In this document: positions 1 through 9,109 of the stretch, one piece after another
How positions within the stretch are numbered: the stretch's first letter is position 1
How the letters are laid out: the number at the start of each line of letters is the position of its first letter
Assembly (NCBI GenBank): GCA_009702525.1
Contig: WLHW01000003.1
Location: 1 to 34,608, forward strand
DNA: 34,608 nt
Origin: Actinomycetota bacterium
GTDB taxonomy: Bacteria > Actinomycetota > Actinomycetes > Nanopelagicales > Nanopelagicaceae
Direction of reading: 5' to 3'
Notes under the pieces: model-generated
Seen by the model: the letters and a program-made list of their open reading frames with translations, nothing else
The model's database searches: none
What the model was told of the DNA's origin: nothing
Translations under genes and position numbers: made by a program

Positions 1-50
1 CGTTCGGCCGAACGTAAATTTCCAGATCCGTAGTCAAGTATTGCGATCAA
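1..50 (-). CDS. hisH: Imidazole glycerol phosphate synthase subunit HisH (partial, N-terminus only, runs off the window)
   Basis: Reverse complement of 1-50 translates from TTG as MIAILDYGSGNLRSAER, the HisH N-terminal motif. The TTG start overlaps the hisB TGA stop (TTGA). Confidence 0.85.
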   Translation of the reverse strand, partial: MIAILDYGSGNLRSAE

Positions 51-640
51 AGAGAGCCCTTGGTTGAAGGTATCCCTGCGACTCGTCCATCCAATGAGAC
101 TGCATCACGCAGTGCGCGCGCAACTGCTTTGAACTGTGCTTCAAAAACGTGATGCGCATTTCGGCCTTCAAGCACTCTGATATGTAGGGCGATATGTGCT
201 TCGGCAACAATAGATTCCCAGATGTGCTTACCGAGTGTTGTATCAAAAGTTCCAATGAGTTCTACAATCTCTGGTTGACGATGGACGAGATACGGACGTC
301 CAGATAAGTCAACGGCAGCTTGAACCAGAACTTCATCTAGCGGAACCATCGAATCACCAAAGCGACGAATTCCTGCCTTATCCCCTAGCGCTTCGCGTAG
401 TGCTTGGCCAAAGGCAAGTGAAGTGTCCTCAACGCTGTGATGAGAATCGACATCGATATCACCGGTTGTTTTGACGGTAAGGTCGAAACCGGAGTGCTTA
501 CCAAGTTGAGACATCATATGATCGAAAAATGGAACACCCGTGCTGACATCAATCACACCTTGACCATCGAGATTAAGCTCAACTAGAACGTGTGACTCTT
601 TAGTTTTTCTTTCAATGCGTGCGGTTCTCATGGCGCTCAC
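47..640 (-). CDS. hisB: Imidazoleglycerol-phosphate dehydratase
   Basis: 197 aa ORF with HisB motifs (FFDHMMSQLGKHSGFDL, DSHHSVEDT, NAHHVFEAQFKA); in a his operon. Confidence 0.97.
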   Translation of the reverse strand: MSAMRTARIERKTKESHVLVELNLDGQGVIDVSTGVPFFDHMMSQLGKHSGFDLTVKTTGDIDVDSHHSVEDTSLAFGQALREALGDKAGIRRFGDSMVPLDEVLVQAAVDLSGRPYLVHRQPEIVELIGTFDTTLGKHIWESIVAEAHIALHIRVLEGRNAHHVFEAQFKAVARALRDAVSLDGRVAGIPSTKGSL

Positions 641-643
641 TTT

Positions 644-1729
644 CTATAACAGATCTTTTAATGCATCAATAAAGCGTTGGTTGTCGGCCTCATTGCCGAT
701 TGTTACTCGCAGATACCCCGATAATCCCACATCTCTAATCAGAACACCCTTTTCTAGAAGTTGAGCCCACAGTTGTGGCGCACTGCCGTTAAATCCAGTA
801 AAGAGCAGGAAGTTGGCACTGCTGGGAATAGTGCGTAAACCCAGTTCGTGAAGCGAGTCCGCTAACTGTTCGCGAGCAGTGACGAGAGATGAAACACCTG
901 CAAGCAGTTCGCGACGATAGTCGAGGGCAACTTCTGCAGCTGCCTGTGTCAGTGAACTCAAATGATATGGAAGGCGCACTAGCAGCATCGCATCCACTAC
1001 ATACTCATTGGCAACTAAATAACCTAAGCGGGCACCTGCAAAAGCAAAAGCCTTGCTCATAGTGCGAATTACAATGACATGAGGTCTGTCAGCGAGCAAG
1101 GTTGCTGCCGAGATTTCTTGAGAAAATTCAGCATAGGCTTCATCGACAATTAATAGCCCGCCGCATTCAGCAACTACGTCAGCTAATTGGCTTATGTCAC
1201 CAAGTGAAATTGCATCCCCTGTTGGATTATTAGGCGTCGTGATAAAAGTTAAGGCTGGTTTATGTGCTCGCACTTCCGAAGTAGCAACTTCTAGATTAAA
1301 GGTTAAATCAGAGTTTCTTGCGCCATCTACCCAGGTTGTTCCCGTAACTTTTGCAATGAGTGGGTGCATTGAATATGACGGAGTAAAACCAAGGGTAACA
1401 CCGGCACCAAAAGCTAAAAAGATTGATTGGATAATCTCGTTACTTCCATTGGCTGCCCAAATATTTTTTATTTGCAAGTCCGTCCCAGAGCCCTCATTAA
1501 TATAACGAGCTAATCTCGTACGCAAGACATCCGCGTCGCGATCTGGGTAGCGATTCAAATTCGATGTGACTTTCTGGATTGCATCTGTAATTGCATTCTG
1601 CAAAGCCAATGAAGGTGGGTATGGGTTCTCATTGGTGTTAAGGACCGCTTGCGCTGGCACTTGCGGTGCTCCATATGCACTCAAAGCCTGTAAATCGGCA
1701 CGTAGTGGTAACCACGTTGGCCAACTCAC
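644..1729 (-). CDS. hisC: Histidinol-phosphate aminotransferase
   Basis: PLP aminotransferase with [25 protein letters not shown] and [16 protein letters not shown]; between hisD and hisB. Confidence 0.96.
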   Translation of the reverse strand: MSWPTWLPLRADLQALSAYGAPQVPAQAVLNTNENPYPPSLALQNAITDAIQKVTSNLNRYPDRDADVLRTRLARYINEGSGTDLQIKNIWAANGSNEIIQSIFLAFGAGVTLGFTPSYSMHPLIAKVTGTTWVDGARNSDLTFNLEVATSEVRAHKPALTFITTPNNPTGDAISLGDISQLADVVAECGGLLIVDEAYAEFSQEISAATLLADRPHVIVIRTMSKAFAFAGARLGYLVANEYVVDAMLLVRLPYHLSSLTQAAAEVALDYRRELLAGVSSLVTAREQLADSLHELGLRTIPSSANFLLFTGFNGSAPQLWAQLLEKGVLIRDVGLSGYLRVTIGNEADNQRFIDALKDLL

Positions 1730-3036
1730 GGCTTCTGCTCCAATCGCACAAGCATGGCTTCACCATGGGCAGGCAAGTCTTCAGAGTTTGCAAGAGTTAC
1801 AACTGTTGGTACTAGTTCAGTAAATGCACTCTGGTTGTATTCGATAAAATGTAAACCTCGCAAGAAACTTTGAACTGATAGACCACTTGAATGACATGCG
1901 CATCCCCCGGTCGGTAAAACGTGGTTTGAGCCCGCCGAATAGTCACCTAATGAAACTGGTGAGAAACGCCCCACAAATACTGCGCCAGCATTTCGTACTT
2001 TTAGTGAATCTGCACGTGAATTTTCAGTCTGAATCTCTAAATGCTCTGCGCCATAGGCATTAACAACATCTAAGCCCTGTTCGATTGAATCAACGAGCAC
2101 TATCGCAGATTGCACTCCACTCAGAGCTTCACGAATACGATCTGCGTGTTTTGTAGCAGATACACGTACCTTTAACTCTGCGGCTACGGCATCTGCCAAC
2201 TCAACACTTGTGGTCACTAAAATTGCAGCTGCAATGACATCGTGCTCGGCTTGGCTGATTAAATCGGCCGCAACATCGGCGGCATGCGCACTGCTGTCAG
2301 CCAAAATCGCAATCTCCGTAGGTCCGGCTTCAGAATCAATTCCAATCACTCCGCGCAAAGCTCGTTTGGCAGCAGCAACATAGATATTTCCAGGACCGGT
2401 CACTAAGTCACATTTTTCGCAGAGACCACTCATGCCGTAGGCAAAGAGCGCGACGGCTTGTGCACCACCGATTGCATACACCTCTGTAATTCCAAGCAAA
2501 GCGCACGTTGCCAAAATCGTAGGGTGTGGAAGTCCGCCAAAATCTTTTTGCGGAGGAGATGCAACTGCAATTGACTGCACCCGTGCAATCTGTGCAGGAA
2601 TTACATTCATCATGACGCTACTTGGATATACGGCGCGGCCGCCTGGTACATATAAACCAACACGATCAACAGGTATCCATTTTTCAGTAACAGTCCCGCC
2701 ATCTACAACCGTTGTAGTTTTATCATGACGGATTTGATCGGTATGTACTTTTCGAACTCTTTCAATTGAAATCTCTAGAGCTCGGCGAACCGCAGGGTCT
2801 AACTCAACCAGCGCTCGATCTAATGCGGCTTGTCCAACTCGAATTGAATCGGGGCGTACGCCATCGAACTCTTGAGCTAAAGCCAGAAGATCCTGCTCGT
2901 TACCATCTTTAACCCGTGCCAAAATCGGTTCGATTAGAAGCATTGCCTCTGCAACATTTAAATTAGCGCGCGGAAGTTCATTGGTGTATTCACTCTTGGA
3001 TAGAGCGCGACCGCGAAGGTCAACGGTGCGAATCAT
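1726..3036 (-). CDS. hisD: Histidinol dehydrogenase
   Basis: 436 aa with [50 protein letters not shown] and [10 protein letters not shown]. 4-nt overlap with hisC. Confidence 0.97.
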   Translation of the reverse strand: MIRTVDLRGRALSKSEYTNELPRANLNVAEAMLLIEPILARVKDGNEQDLLALAQEFDGVRPDSIRVGQAALDRALVELDPAVRRALEISIERVRKVHTDQIRHDKTTTVVDGGTVTEKWIPVDRVGLYVPGGRAVYPSSVMMNVIPAQIARVQSIAVASPPQKDFGGLPHPTILATCALLGITEVYAIGGAQAVALFAYGMSGLCEKCDLVTGPGNIYVAAAKRALRGVIGIDSEAGPTEIAILADSSAHAADVAADLISQAEHDVIAAAILVTTSVELADAVAAELKVRVSATKHADRIREALSGVQSAIVLVDSIEQGLDVVNAYGAEHLEIQTENSRADSLKVRNAGAVFVGRFSPVSLGDYSAGSNHVLPTGGCACHSSGLSVQSFLRGLHFIEYNQSAFTELVPTVVTLANSEDLPAHGEAMLVRLEQKP

Positions 3037-3070
3037 TCCCTAATTGTAACTGTAGCTAGAGTGGGCATGC
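3037..3070 (-). promoter_or_regulatory. Candidate leaderless promoter for hisD
   Basis: Minus strand reads TACAAT-TAGGGA-ATG at 3048-3034: a -10-like hexamer exactly 6 nt before the hisD ATG, with no Shine-Dalgarno. Confidence 0.45.
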
Positions 3071-3084
3071 TGGCCAGTTAAGGT

Positions 3085-6000
3085 CTAAACCAAGCAGTTG
3101 GGCCCTAAAATCGATTTTAGATCAGCGCTCAAACTTGGAGATGAGGTAATAAGGGCATCAATCTTCATAAAAGTATCGCTGCCATTATCTTTGATTTGTA
3201 GATGGACCTCACGCTTACCTGGATGAGAGCGCAAAATCTCCTTAATCCGATCGACTATAGGTGGAGTGCATTGAGCAATCGGCAAGGTGATCACAAGCGG
3301 GCCAGTTGGTCCAGCAGAAATATCTGGCATCGACATTTCTAGTGCAGTAAAACGTAATGCATCTTCACGACGATCTACGCGGCCTCTGACCGTGACAATT
3401 CGATCCTCGGTGAGTGACATGGAATATTGGTTATATGTATTTGCAAAGAAGAGGACTTCAAGAGAGCCTTCTAAATCTTCTACCGTTACAACTGCCCAGG
3501 AAGCACCTTGACGTGAAACTTTTCGCGTGACACTTGTGATTAACCCGCCAATTGTGACGATTGTTTCAGTTTGTGCTCCGTCATCCAGTAGTTCGCTTAT
3601 TGTCATATCGGTATTAGCACGAAGGACATGCTCCACACCTAGTAGTGGATGATCTGAAACATACAGACCCAGCATTTCCCGTTCGTAACTCAGCAACATG
3701 GCCTTATCCCATTCGCCTTTTGGTATCTCTAAATCTATGGCTGCAACATGACTAATTGATTCGCCGCCGAAAAGATCAAATTGGCCAATCGCTTCAGCGC
3801 GTTTTGTTTCAATAACAGAATCTATAGCTTCTAAGTAAATTGCCATTAAGCCTTTACGTGTTGCGCCCATCGATCCAAATGCACCTGCCTTAATTAATGA
3901 CTCAATAGTCTTCTTATTGCAGACTTGAGCATCAACTTTGGCTAAGAAATCTCCAAATGAAGTAAAGCGTCCTTTGCTGGCACGCGCAGCTTTAATGGAT
4001 GCCACTACCCCTTCACCCACGTTACGAATTGCAGCTAGTCCGAAACGAATGTCATTACCCCGTGGCGTGTATTCAGCATCAGATTCATTGACATCTGGCT
4101 CTAATACCTTGATACCCATACGTCTGCACTCACTTAAGTACAACGCTGATTTATCTTTGTCATCGCGCACACTTGTAAGAAGTGCTGCCATGTACTCAGT
4201 TGGATAATTGGCCTTTAAGTAACCCGTCCAATATGAAACAACTCCATAACCCGCCGAGTGCGCACGGTTGAAGGCGTAGTCGGAAAAGGGAATCAGAACA
4301 TCCCACAGCCTCTTAATTGCAGCGGTCGAAAATCCATTTGTCTTCATGCCAGCTTCAAAGGGCACATACTCTTTATCGAGAATCTCTTTGTTCTTCTTAC
4401 CCATAGCTTTACGGAGCAAATCTGCACGCCCAAGTGAGAAACCTGCAACCTTTTGGGCGATAGCCATTACTTGCTCTTGGTAGACGATGAGACCATATGT
4501 ATCGCCAAGAATTTCGTTCAGCGGCTCAGATAGCTCAGGGTGAATCGGCTCTACTGGCTTACGATTATTTTTACGATCGGCGTAGTTGTTATGAGCATTT
4601 TCACCCATAGGTCCAGGACGGTACAACGCAATGACAGCTGAGATATCTTGAAAGGAATCAGGCGACATAGAACGAAGCAGTGCGCGCATAGGGCCACCGT
4701 CGAGTTGGAATACACCAAGCGTGTCGCCACGAGATAAAAGCTCATACGTTTTTTTATCATCCAAAGTTAAATCTTCAAGAACTACATCGATGCCTTGGTT
4801 AGCTTTAATGTTCAGTAAAGCATCATCTAAAACTGAAAGGTTTCTTAGTCCTAAGAAATCCATCTTGAGCAGACCAATTGCCTCGCACGCACCCATATCA
4901 AACTGAGTAATAATTGCTCCATCGGCTTCACGTCGATGAATTGGAATCACATCAAGTAAAGGCTCTCGCGACAAAATTACGCCAGCGGCGTGGACTCCCC
5001 ATTGGCGTTTCAAACCCTCTAATCCACGAGCGGTATCAACGACACGTTTTGAATCCGGATCAGATTCATAGAGGGATCTAAACTCCCCTGCTTCTCCATA
5101 TCGATCGTCTTTAGAATCAAATATTCCACCTAAAGAAATGTCCTTGCCCATTACTGAAGGTGGTAAAGCTTTAGTTAATTTCTCACCGATTACATATGGG
5201 TAACCAAGCACGCGTGTTGAATCTTTAATGGCCTGCTTTGATTTAATAGTTCCGTACGTGATTATCTGTGCGACACGGTCTTCACCATATTTAGTGGTGG
5301 CATAGCGAATCATTTCACTTCGCCGACGCTCATCGAAGTCCAAATCAATATCTGGCATAGAAATACGTTCAGGATTTAAAAATCGTTCAAACAAGAGCCC
5401 GTGTTCAAGTGGATCCAGGCCCGTGATTCCCAGTGAGTATGCGACGAGTGATCCCGCTGCAGATCCGCGTCCCGGACCTACGCGGATTCCAACCTCTTTG
5501 GCATGTGCAACTAAGTCGGCGACAACTAAAAAGTAACCGGGAAAGCCCATCGTCTGCATAACCCCGAGCTCATATGCCAAGCGATCTACGTGGGCTTGGG
5601 TAACTCGAGCACCTAGTCGCAGGCCAAGACCACGTTCGGCCTCTTTTTGAAGCCAGGAGTCCTCTGTCTCACCTGCAGGAACGGTGAACTGGGGAAGCAA
5701 GTTCTCGCCTTCGCGCAACGTAACGGTACAGCGTTCTGCAATTAATAATGTGTTGTCACAACTTTCAGGGATTTCTTTGAAGAGCTCACGCATCTGCTGC
5801 GGAGTCTTAACATAAAAACTGTCATTATCGAATTTAAATCGTTTTGGGTCGGCCAAAGTTGAACCAGATTGAACACAAAGGAGCGCTTCATGTGCCCCAG
5901 CGTCACTTTGTAATGTGTAGTGCAAATCATTTGTAGCAAGCAAAGGTAAGCCAAGCTCTTTGGCGAGTTTTAGTAAATCACTTTTGACACGTGACTCAAT

Positions 6001-6582
6001 CTCAATACCATGATCCATAATTTCAAGAAAGTAATTATCTGCTCCAAAAATATCTCGGTAATCACTGGCCGCTTTGATGGCCTCCTTGTATGCGCCCATG
6101 CGAAGACGTGTTTGGATTTCTCCACCAGGACATCCAGTTGTGGCGATTAAGCCAGTTGAATGCTGCGCAAGGAGTTCACGATCCATACGAGGCTTATAGT
6201 AATAACCCTCAAGGGATGCCAAAGAAGATAGTCTAAAAAGATTTCCTAAACCCACATTGTTCTCAGCCAGAATAGTCATGTGCGTATAAGCACCACCACC
6301 AGATACATCATCTTCGCCGCCATCTGCCCACTTCACACGCTTCTTATCAAAACGAGATTCGGGTGCAACGTAGGCTTCAATTCCAATAATAGGTTTAACT
6401 CCTGCTTTTTGAGCAGTCTTATAAAAATCATAAGCACCAAATACATTTCCATGATCTGTCATGGCGATAGCTGGCATGCCTTGACGCGAAACTTCGCTCA
6501 TTAAATCTGAGACCCGGGCTGCACCATCGAGCATCGAATACTCGGTGTGAACGTGAAGGTGAACGAAGTTATCTTTTGACAT
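3085..6582 (-). CDS. dnaE: Replicative DNA polymerase III alpha subunit, DnaE1 type with intact PHP-domain residues
   Basis: 1165 aa; PHP motifs HLHVHTEYSMLDG, TDHGNVFGA, NDLHYT; polymerase motifs PDIDLDFDERRR, LKMDFLGLRNL, YAFNRAHSAGYG. Confidence 0.97.
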   Translation of the reverse strand: MSKDNFVHLHVHTEYSMLDGAARVSDLMSEVSRQGMPAIAMTDHGNVFGAYDFYKTAQKAGVKPIIGIEAYVAPESRFDKKRVKWADGGEDDVSGGGAYTHMTILAENNVGLGNLFRLSSLASLEGYYYKPRMDRELLAQHSTGLIATTGCPGGEIQTRLRMGAYKEAIKAASDYRDIFGADNYFLEIMDHGIEIESRVKSDLLKLAKELGLPLLATNDLHYTLQSDAGAHEALLCVQSGSTLADPKRFKFDNDSFYVKTPQQMRELFKEIPESCDNTLLIAERCTVTLREGENLLPQFTVPAGETEDSWLQKEAERGLGLRLGARVTQAHVDRLAYELGVMQTMGFPGYFLVVADLVAHAKEVGIRVGPGRGSAAGSLVAYSLGITGLDPLEHGLLFERFLNPERISMPDIDLDFDERRRSEMIRYATTKYGEDRVAQIITYGTIKSKQAIKDSTRVLGYPYVIGEKLTKALPPSVMGKDISLGGIFDSKDDRYGEAGEFRSLYESDPDSKRVVDTARGLEGLKRQWGVHAAGVILSREPLLDVIPIHRREADGAIITQFDMGACEAIGLLKMDFLGLRNLSVLDDALLNIKANQGIDVVLEDLTLDDKKTYELLSRGDTLGVFQLDGGPMRALLRSMSPDSFQDISAVIALYRPGPMGENAHNNYADRKNNRKPVEPIHPELSEPLNEILGDTYGLIVYQEQVMAIAQKVAGFSLGRADLLRKAMGKKNKEILDKEYVPFEAGMKTNGFSTAAIKRLWDVLIPFSDYAFNRAHSAGYGVVSYWTGYLKANYPTEYMAALLTSVRDDKDKSALYLSECRRMGIKVLEPDVNESDAEYTPRGNDIRFGLAAIRNVGEGVVASIKAARASKGRFTSFGDFLAKVDAQVCNKKTIESLIKAGAFGSMGATRKGLMAIYLEAIDSVIETKRAEAIGQFDLFGGESISHVAAIDLEIPKGEWDKAMLLSYEREMLGLYVSDHPLLGVEHVLRANTDMTISELLDDGAQTETIVTIGGLITSVTRKVSRQGASWAVVTVEDLEGSLEVLFFANTYNQYSMSLTEDRIVTVRGRVDRREDALRFTALEMSMPDISAGPTGPLVITLPIAQCTPPIVDRIKEILRSHPGKREVHLQIKDNGSDTFMKIDALITSSPSLSADLKSILGPNCLV

Positions 6583-6601
6583 TGTTGCGCAAGGTTATTA
6601 C

Positions 6602-7543
6602 TTAGGGCAGAACGGCGTCGGAAAGCAACGCCAGTGAGCCTGTGAGATCAGCTGGATAGGGGGCGACAAAGCTAAGTGGCTGGCCAGAGATTGGATGCGT
6701 AAAGCGCAGTTCCTTGGCGTGCAACCACGGACGTGCCATTGCAAGGCTTTTTGCCAGGACTGGATCGGCCCCATAGGTCGTATCCCCCACCAATGGGTGA
6801 TTGAGCGCTGAAAAGTGAACGCGAATTTGATGTGTTCGTCCGGTCTCTAACTCTACTTTTACGAGAGAGACCGCACGGTAAAACTCAATAACTTCATAAT
6901 GAGTAATTGACTCTTTTCCAGTCCCGACAACGGCAAACCGGTGATCCTCTTTTGGATGTCTATCAATAGGGGCATCGATAGTTCCAGTAGTTGGATCCAT
7001 ATGTCCTTGAATCAGCGCGTGATAAATTTTTTCAACACTTCGTGTGCGAAATGCGTCCTTTAAAACTGTGAATGCACGATCGCTTTTGGCTACAATCATT
7101 AATCCACTTGTTCCAACATCTAATCTATGAACAATTCCTTGACGCTCAGCCGCACCACTTGTTGAAATAATAAATCCCGCTGCACTCAAAGCACCTACAA
7201 CTGTAGGTCCGGTCCAACCTGGGCTGGGGTGGGCAGCACAACCAACCGGCTTATTAATTACAACGATGTCTTCATCTTCAAAGACAATCTCAAGACCATC
7301 AATTGGAGTAAGTGGAATAGGAATTGTATTGAGAGGTGCAGGCATCAAGACATCAATGATTTGTCCAGAAGCAACTCGTTCTGATTTAAGCATCGCCTTA
7401 CCGTAAGTTGTGATGTCACCATCTTCTAGGAGTTTGACTACTGCAGTTCGAGATAAACCTAAAACACGGGTAAGTGCGCTATCGATGCGTTCACCTGCCA
7501 CGCCTTCAGGAACCGACAAAGAGCGGAGTTCTCGATTACTCAT
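6602..7543 (-). CDS. rluD: RluA/RluD-family 23S rRNA pseudouridine synthase
   Basis: S4-like N-terminus plus catalytic HRLDVGTSGLMIVAK and LETGRTHQIRVH; next to lspA. Confidence 0.92.
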   Translation of the reverse strand: MSNRELRSLSVPEGVAGERIDSALTRVLGLSRTAVVKLLEDGDITTYGKAMLKSERVASGQIIDVLMPAPLNTIPIPLTPIDGLEIVFEDEDIVVINKPVGCAAHPSPGWTGPTVVGALSAAGFIISTSGAAERQGIVHRLDVGTSGLMIVAKSDRAFTVLKDAFRTRSVEKIYHALIQGHMDPTTGTIDAPIDRHPKEDHRFAVVGTGKESITHYEVIEFYRAVSLVKVELETGRTHQIRVHFSALNHPLVGDTTYGADPVLAKSLAMARPWLHAKELRFTHPISGQPLSFVAPYPADLTGSLALLSDAVLP

Positions 7544-8025
7544 ATCTGTGAATCCTTTTTCGCAATTGGAGGAATATTCCGAGCGGATAGGACTATCGAA
7601 ATTGCAGAAGCAACAACGATTGCAGAATCAGCAATATTGAATATAGGCCAATGTGGCAGTTGCATCCAATCGATCACACGTCCTCTTAAGAATGCAGGCT
7701 CACGGAAGATGCGATCAGAGAGATTACCTAAAATCCCGCCCATTACTAGGCCTAATACGACTGCCCAGCCCTTAGACGTCAGGCGAGGTGCGAAATAGAT
7801 AATCGCTATTAAGACGCAGATTGAGAAGAGGGAAAAGAGCAATGTGGCGCCAGTTGCAAATGAAAAAGCCGCACCCGAGTTGCGCACAAATGTTAGTTGA
7901 AAAAACTTACCTATAACTTGTACCGAATCTCGGTGTGAAAGCTGACTAACTGCCCACGCCTTAGTTGCTAAATCGAGGATCCAGATAGACCAGGCAACAC
8001 TTAAGAGTGTTCGCCAGCTGCGCAC
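7540..8025 (-). CDS. lspA: Lipoprotein signal peptidase II (start reassigned to GTG at 8025)
   Basis: LspA motifs FVRNSGAAFSF, GGILGNLSDRIFR and FNIADSAI. The ORF-track start at 8118 overlaps the upstream gene by 91 nt; GTG at 8025 lies 2 nt after its TAA stop. Confidence 0.88.
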   Translation of the reverse strand: MRSWRTLLSVAWSIWILDLATKAWAVSQLSHRDSVQVIGKFFQLTFVRNSGAAFSFATGATLLFSLFSICVLIAIIYFAPRLTSKGWAVVLGLVMGGILGNLSDRIFREPAFLRGRVIDWMQLPHWPIFNIADSAIVVASAISIVLSARNIPPIAKKDSQI

Positions 8026-8027
8026 AG

Positions 8028-8834
8028 TTAGCGCCGTTCTTCCTTCTGCTTGCACAGCATGCAGAGAGTTGCACGAGGGAATACTTGGAGTCGGGCTTTT
8101 CCAATTGGATTGCCACACTCTTCGCAGTTTCCATACCGTTTTGAATCAATTCGTTCTAAAGCGCGCTCAGTTTGTAACACCATGTCGCGTGCATTTATCA
8201 CTAACGACATTTCATGTTCGCGTTCAAAAGTCTTAGTCCCTGCATCGGCTTGATCATCGCCAGCGCCCTCACCTGACTCTTGAATGAGTGAGTCCATTTC
8301 AATTTCAACAAGTGCTAGTTCACGACGTAGACGCTCAAGCTCTTTTGAGATGTCGGTGCGAATTACTTTCAGTTCAGCGTTAGTCCATGATGGCTCTGAC
8401 TCACTGACTACTACAGGAGTCGGTGCTCCCTTGATTGGTTTCAGTGGCGCAATCTTTTTTGTACTTTTAGCTGGACGCGGTGGGGGTGGCATAACCAAGC
8501 GGCGCTCTTCGACAACCGGAGCTACTACAGGTGCCGAAATTGTCGAGACTGAAACCGTCTGAGATTTTTCATCGACAGTCAGTGTTGTCTTTGATGGAAA
8601 GGCTTTACCTGACGCTTTTTTAACGGGGATACTTTTGATGGCGGTTTTTTTAGCCGCTACTTTCTTGATAGGCGCTTTCTTGGCAGGCGCCTTCTTAGCT
8701 ACAGCTTTTTTGGCCGCTACTTTCTTGATAGGTGCTTTCTTGGCAGGAGCCTTCTTGGCTACAGCTTTTTTCGCAGGAGCCTTCTTAGCCGGAGCCTTCT
8801 TGGCAGCGACCTTCTTTATTGGCTTCTTGGGCAT
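8028..8834 (-). CDS. DksA/TraR-type C4 zinc-finger protein with Ala/Lys/Pro-rich repeat N-terminus (start likely MPKKPIKK at 8834, or 8861)
   Basis: C-terminal CEECGNPIGKARLQVFPRATLCMLCKQKEERR zinc finger; N-terminal KKAPAKKA-type repeats; next to lspA. Confidence 0.88.
   Translation of the reverse strand: MPKKPIKKVAAKKAPAKKAPAKKAVAKKAPAKKAPIKKVAAKKAVAKKAPAKKAPIKKVAAKKTAIKSIPVKKASGKAFPSKTTLTVDEKSQTVSVSTISAPVVAPVVEERRLVMPPPPRPAKSTKKIAPLKPIKGAPTPVVVSESEPSWTNAELKVIRTDISKELERLRRELALVEIEMDSLIQESGEGAGDDQADAGTKTFEREHEMSLVINARDMVLQTERALERIDSKRYGNCEECGNPIGKARLQVFPRATLCMLCKQKEERR
8641..8820. repeat. 60-bp (20-codon) tandem repeat encoding the AKP-rich tail
   Basis: 8641-8700 and 8701-8760 are near-identical (…GCCGCTACTTTCTTGATAGGYGCTTTCTTGGCAGGMGCCTTCTTRGCTACAGCTTTTTT…); 8761-8820 is a degenerate third copy. 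Confidence 0.9.
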
Positions 8835-8934
8835 GACGCGAACCTTATGCCGATTGGGCATTAGATACCAACTGCGCCACGACCAATCTTTATCTCCTTA
8901 TGGCCTAGACTGAGTGTACTGACATAAACAGAGC

Positions 8935-9109
8935 ATTGACGGGGCTATCACCTCACGAGCTCGTTGGAAGAAATGAGCTTCACGCTCATCTAGAACCAGC
9001 AGTCAGAACTTTAAGTGGCGCACAGTGTGCGCAAGGCGGGTGGTACCGCGAGCTCTGCCCACTAGCAGAGCTCGTCCCTCCAGAGTTTTATTAACCTGGA
9101 GGTTTTTTA
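8935..9109 (+). promoter_or_regulatory. T-box riboswitch upstream of ileS, with an SD-sequestering hairpin
   Basis: T-box core GGGTGGTACCGCG (9038-9050); candidate specifier ATC (Ile) at 8947-8949 in GGGGCTATCACCTC; antisequestrator hairpin GAGCTCTGC/GCAGAGCTC (9050-9073); competing CCTCCAG (9077-9083)/CTGGAGG (9096-9102) hairpin buries the ileS GGAGG. Confidence 0.93.

Noticed and set aside
8028-8118. Long N-terminal extension of LspA (start at 8118)
   Set aside because: Would overlap 91 nt of the conserved zinc-finger coding sequence; the hydrophilic extension is unlike LspA, and GTG at 8025 fits better.
7961-8149. Minus-strand 62 aa ORF between the dksA-like gene and lspA
   Set aside because: Out-of-frame overlap with the zinc-finger coding region and LspA N-terminus; no motif or SD support.
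8635-8913. Plus-strand ORF encoding a repetitive hydrophobic protein (FLIGAFLAGAFLATAF…)
   Set aside because: It is the antisense reading of the AKP-rich repeat in the DksA-like gene; KKAPAKKA codons give AFLAGAFL on the opposite strand. The real protein has a recognisable zinc finger.
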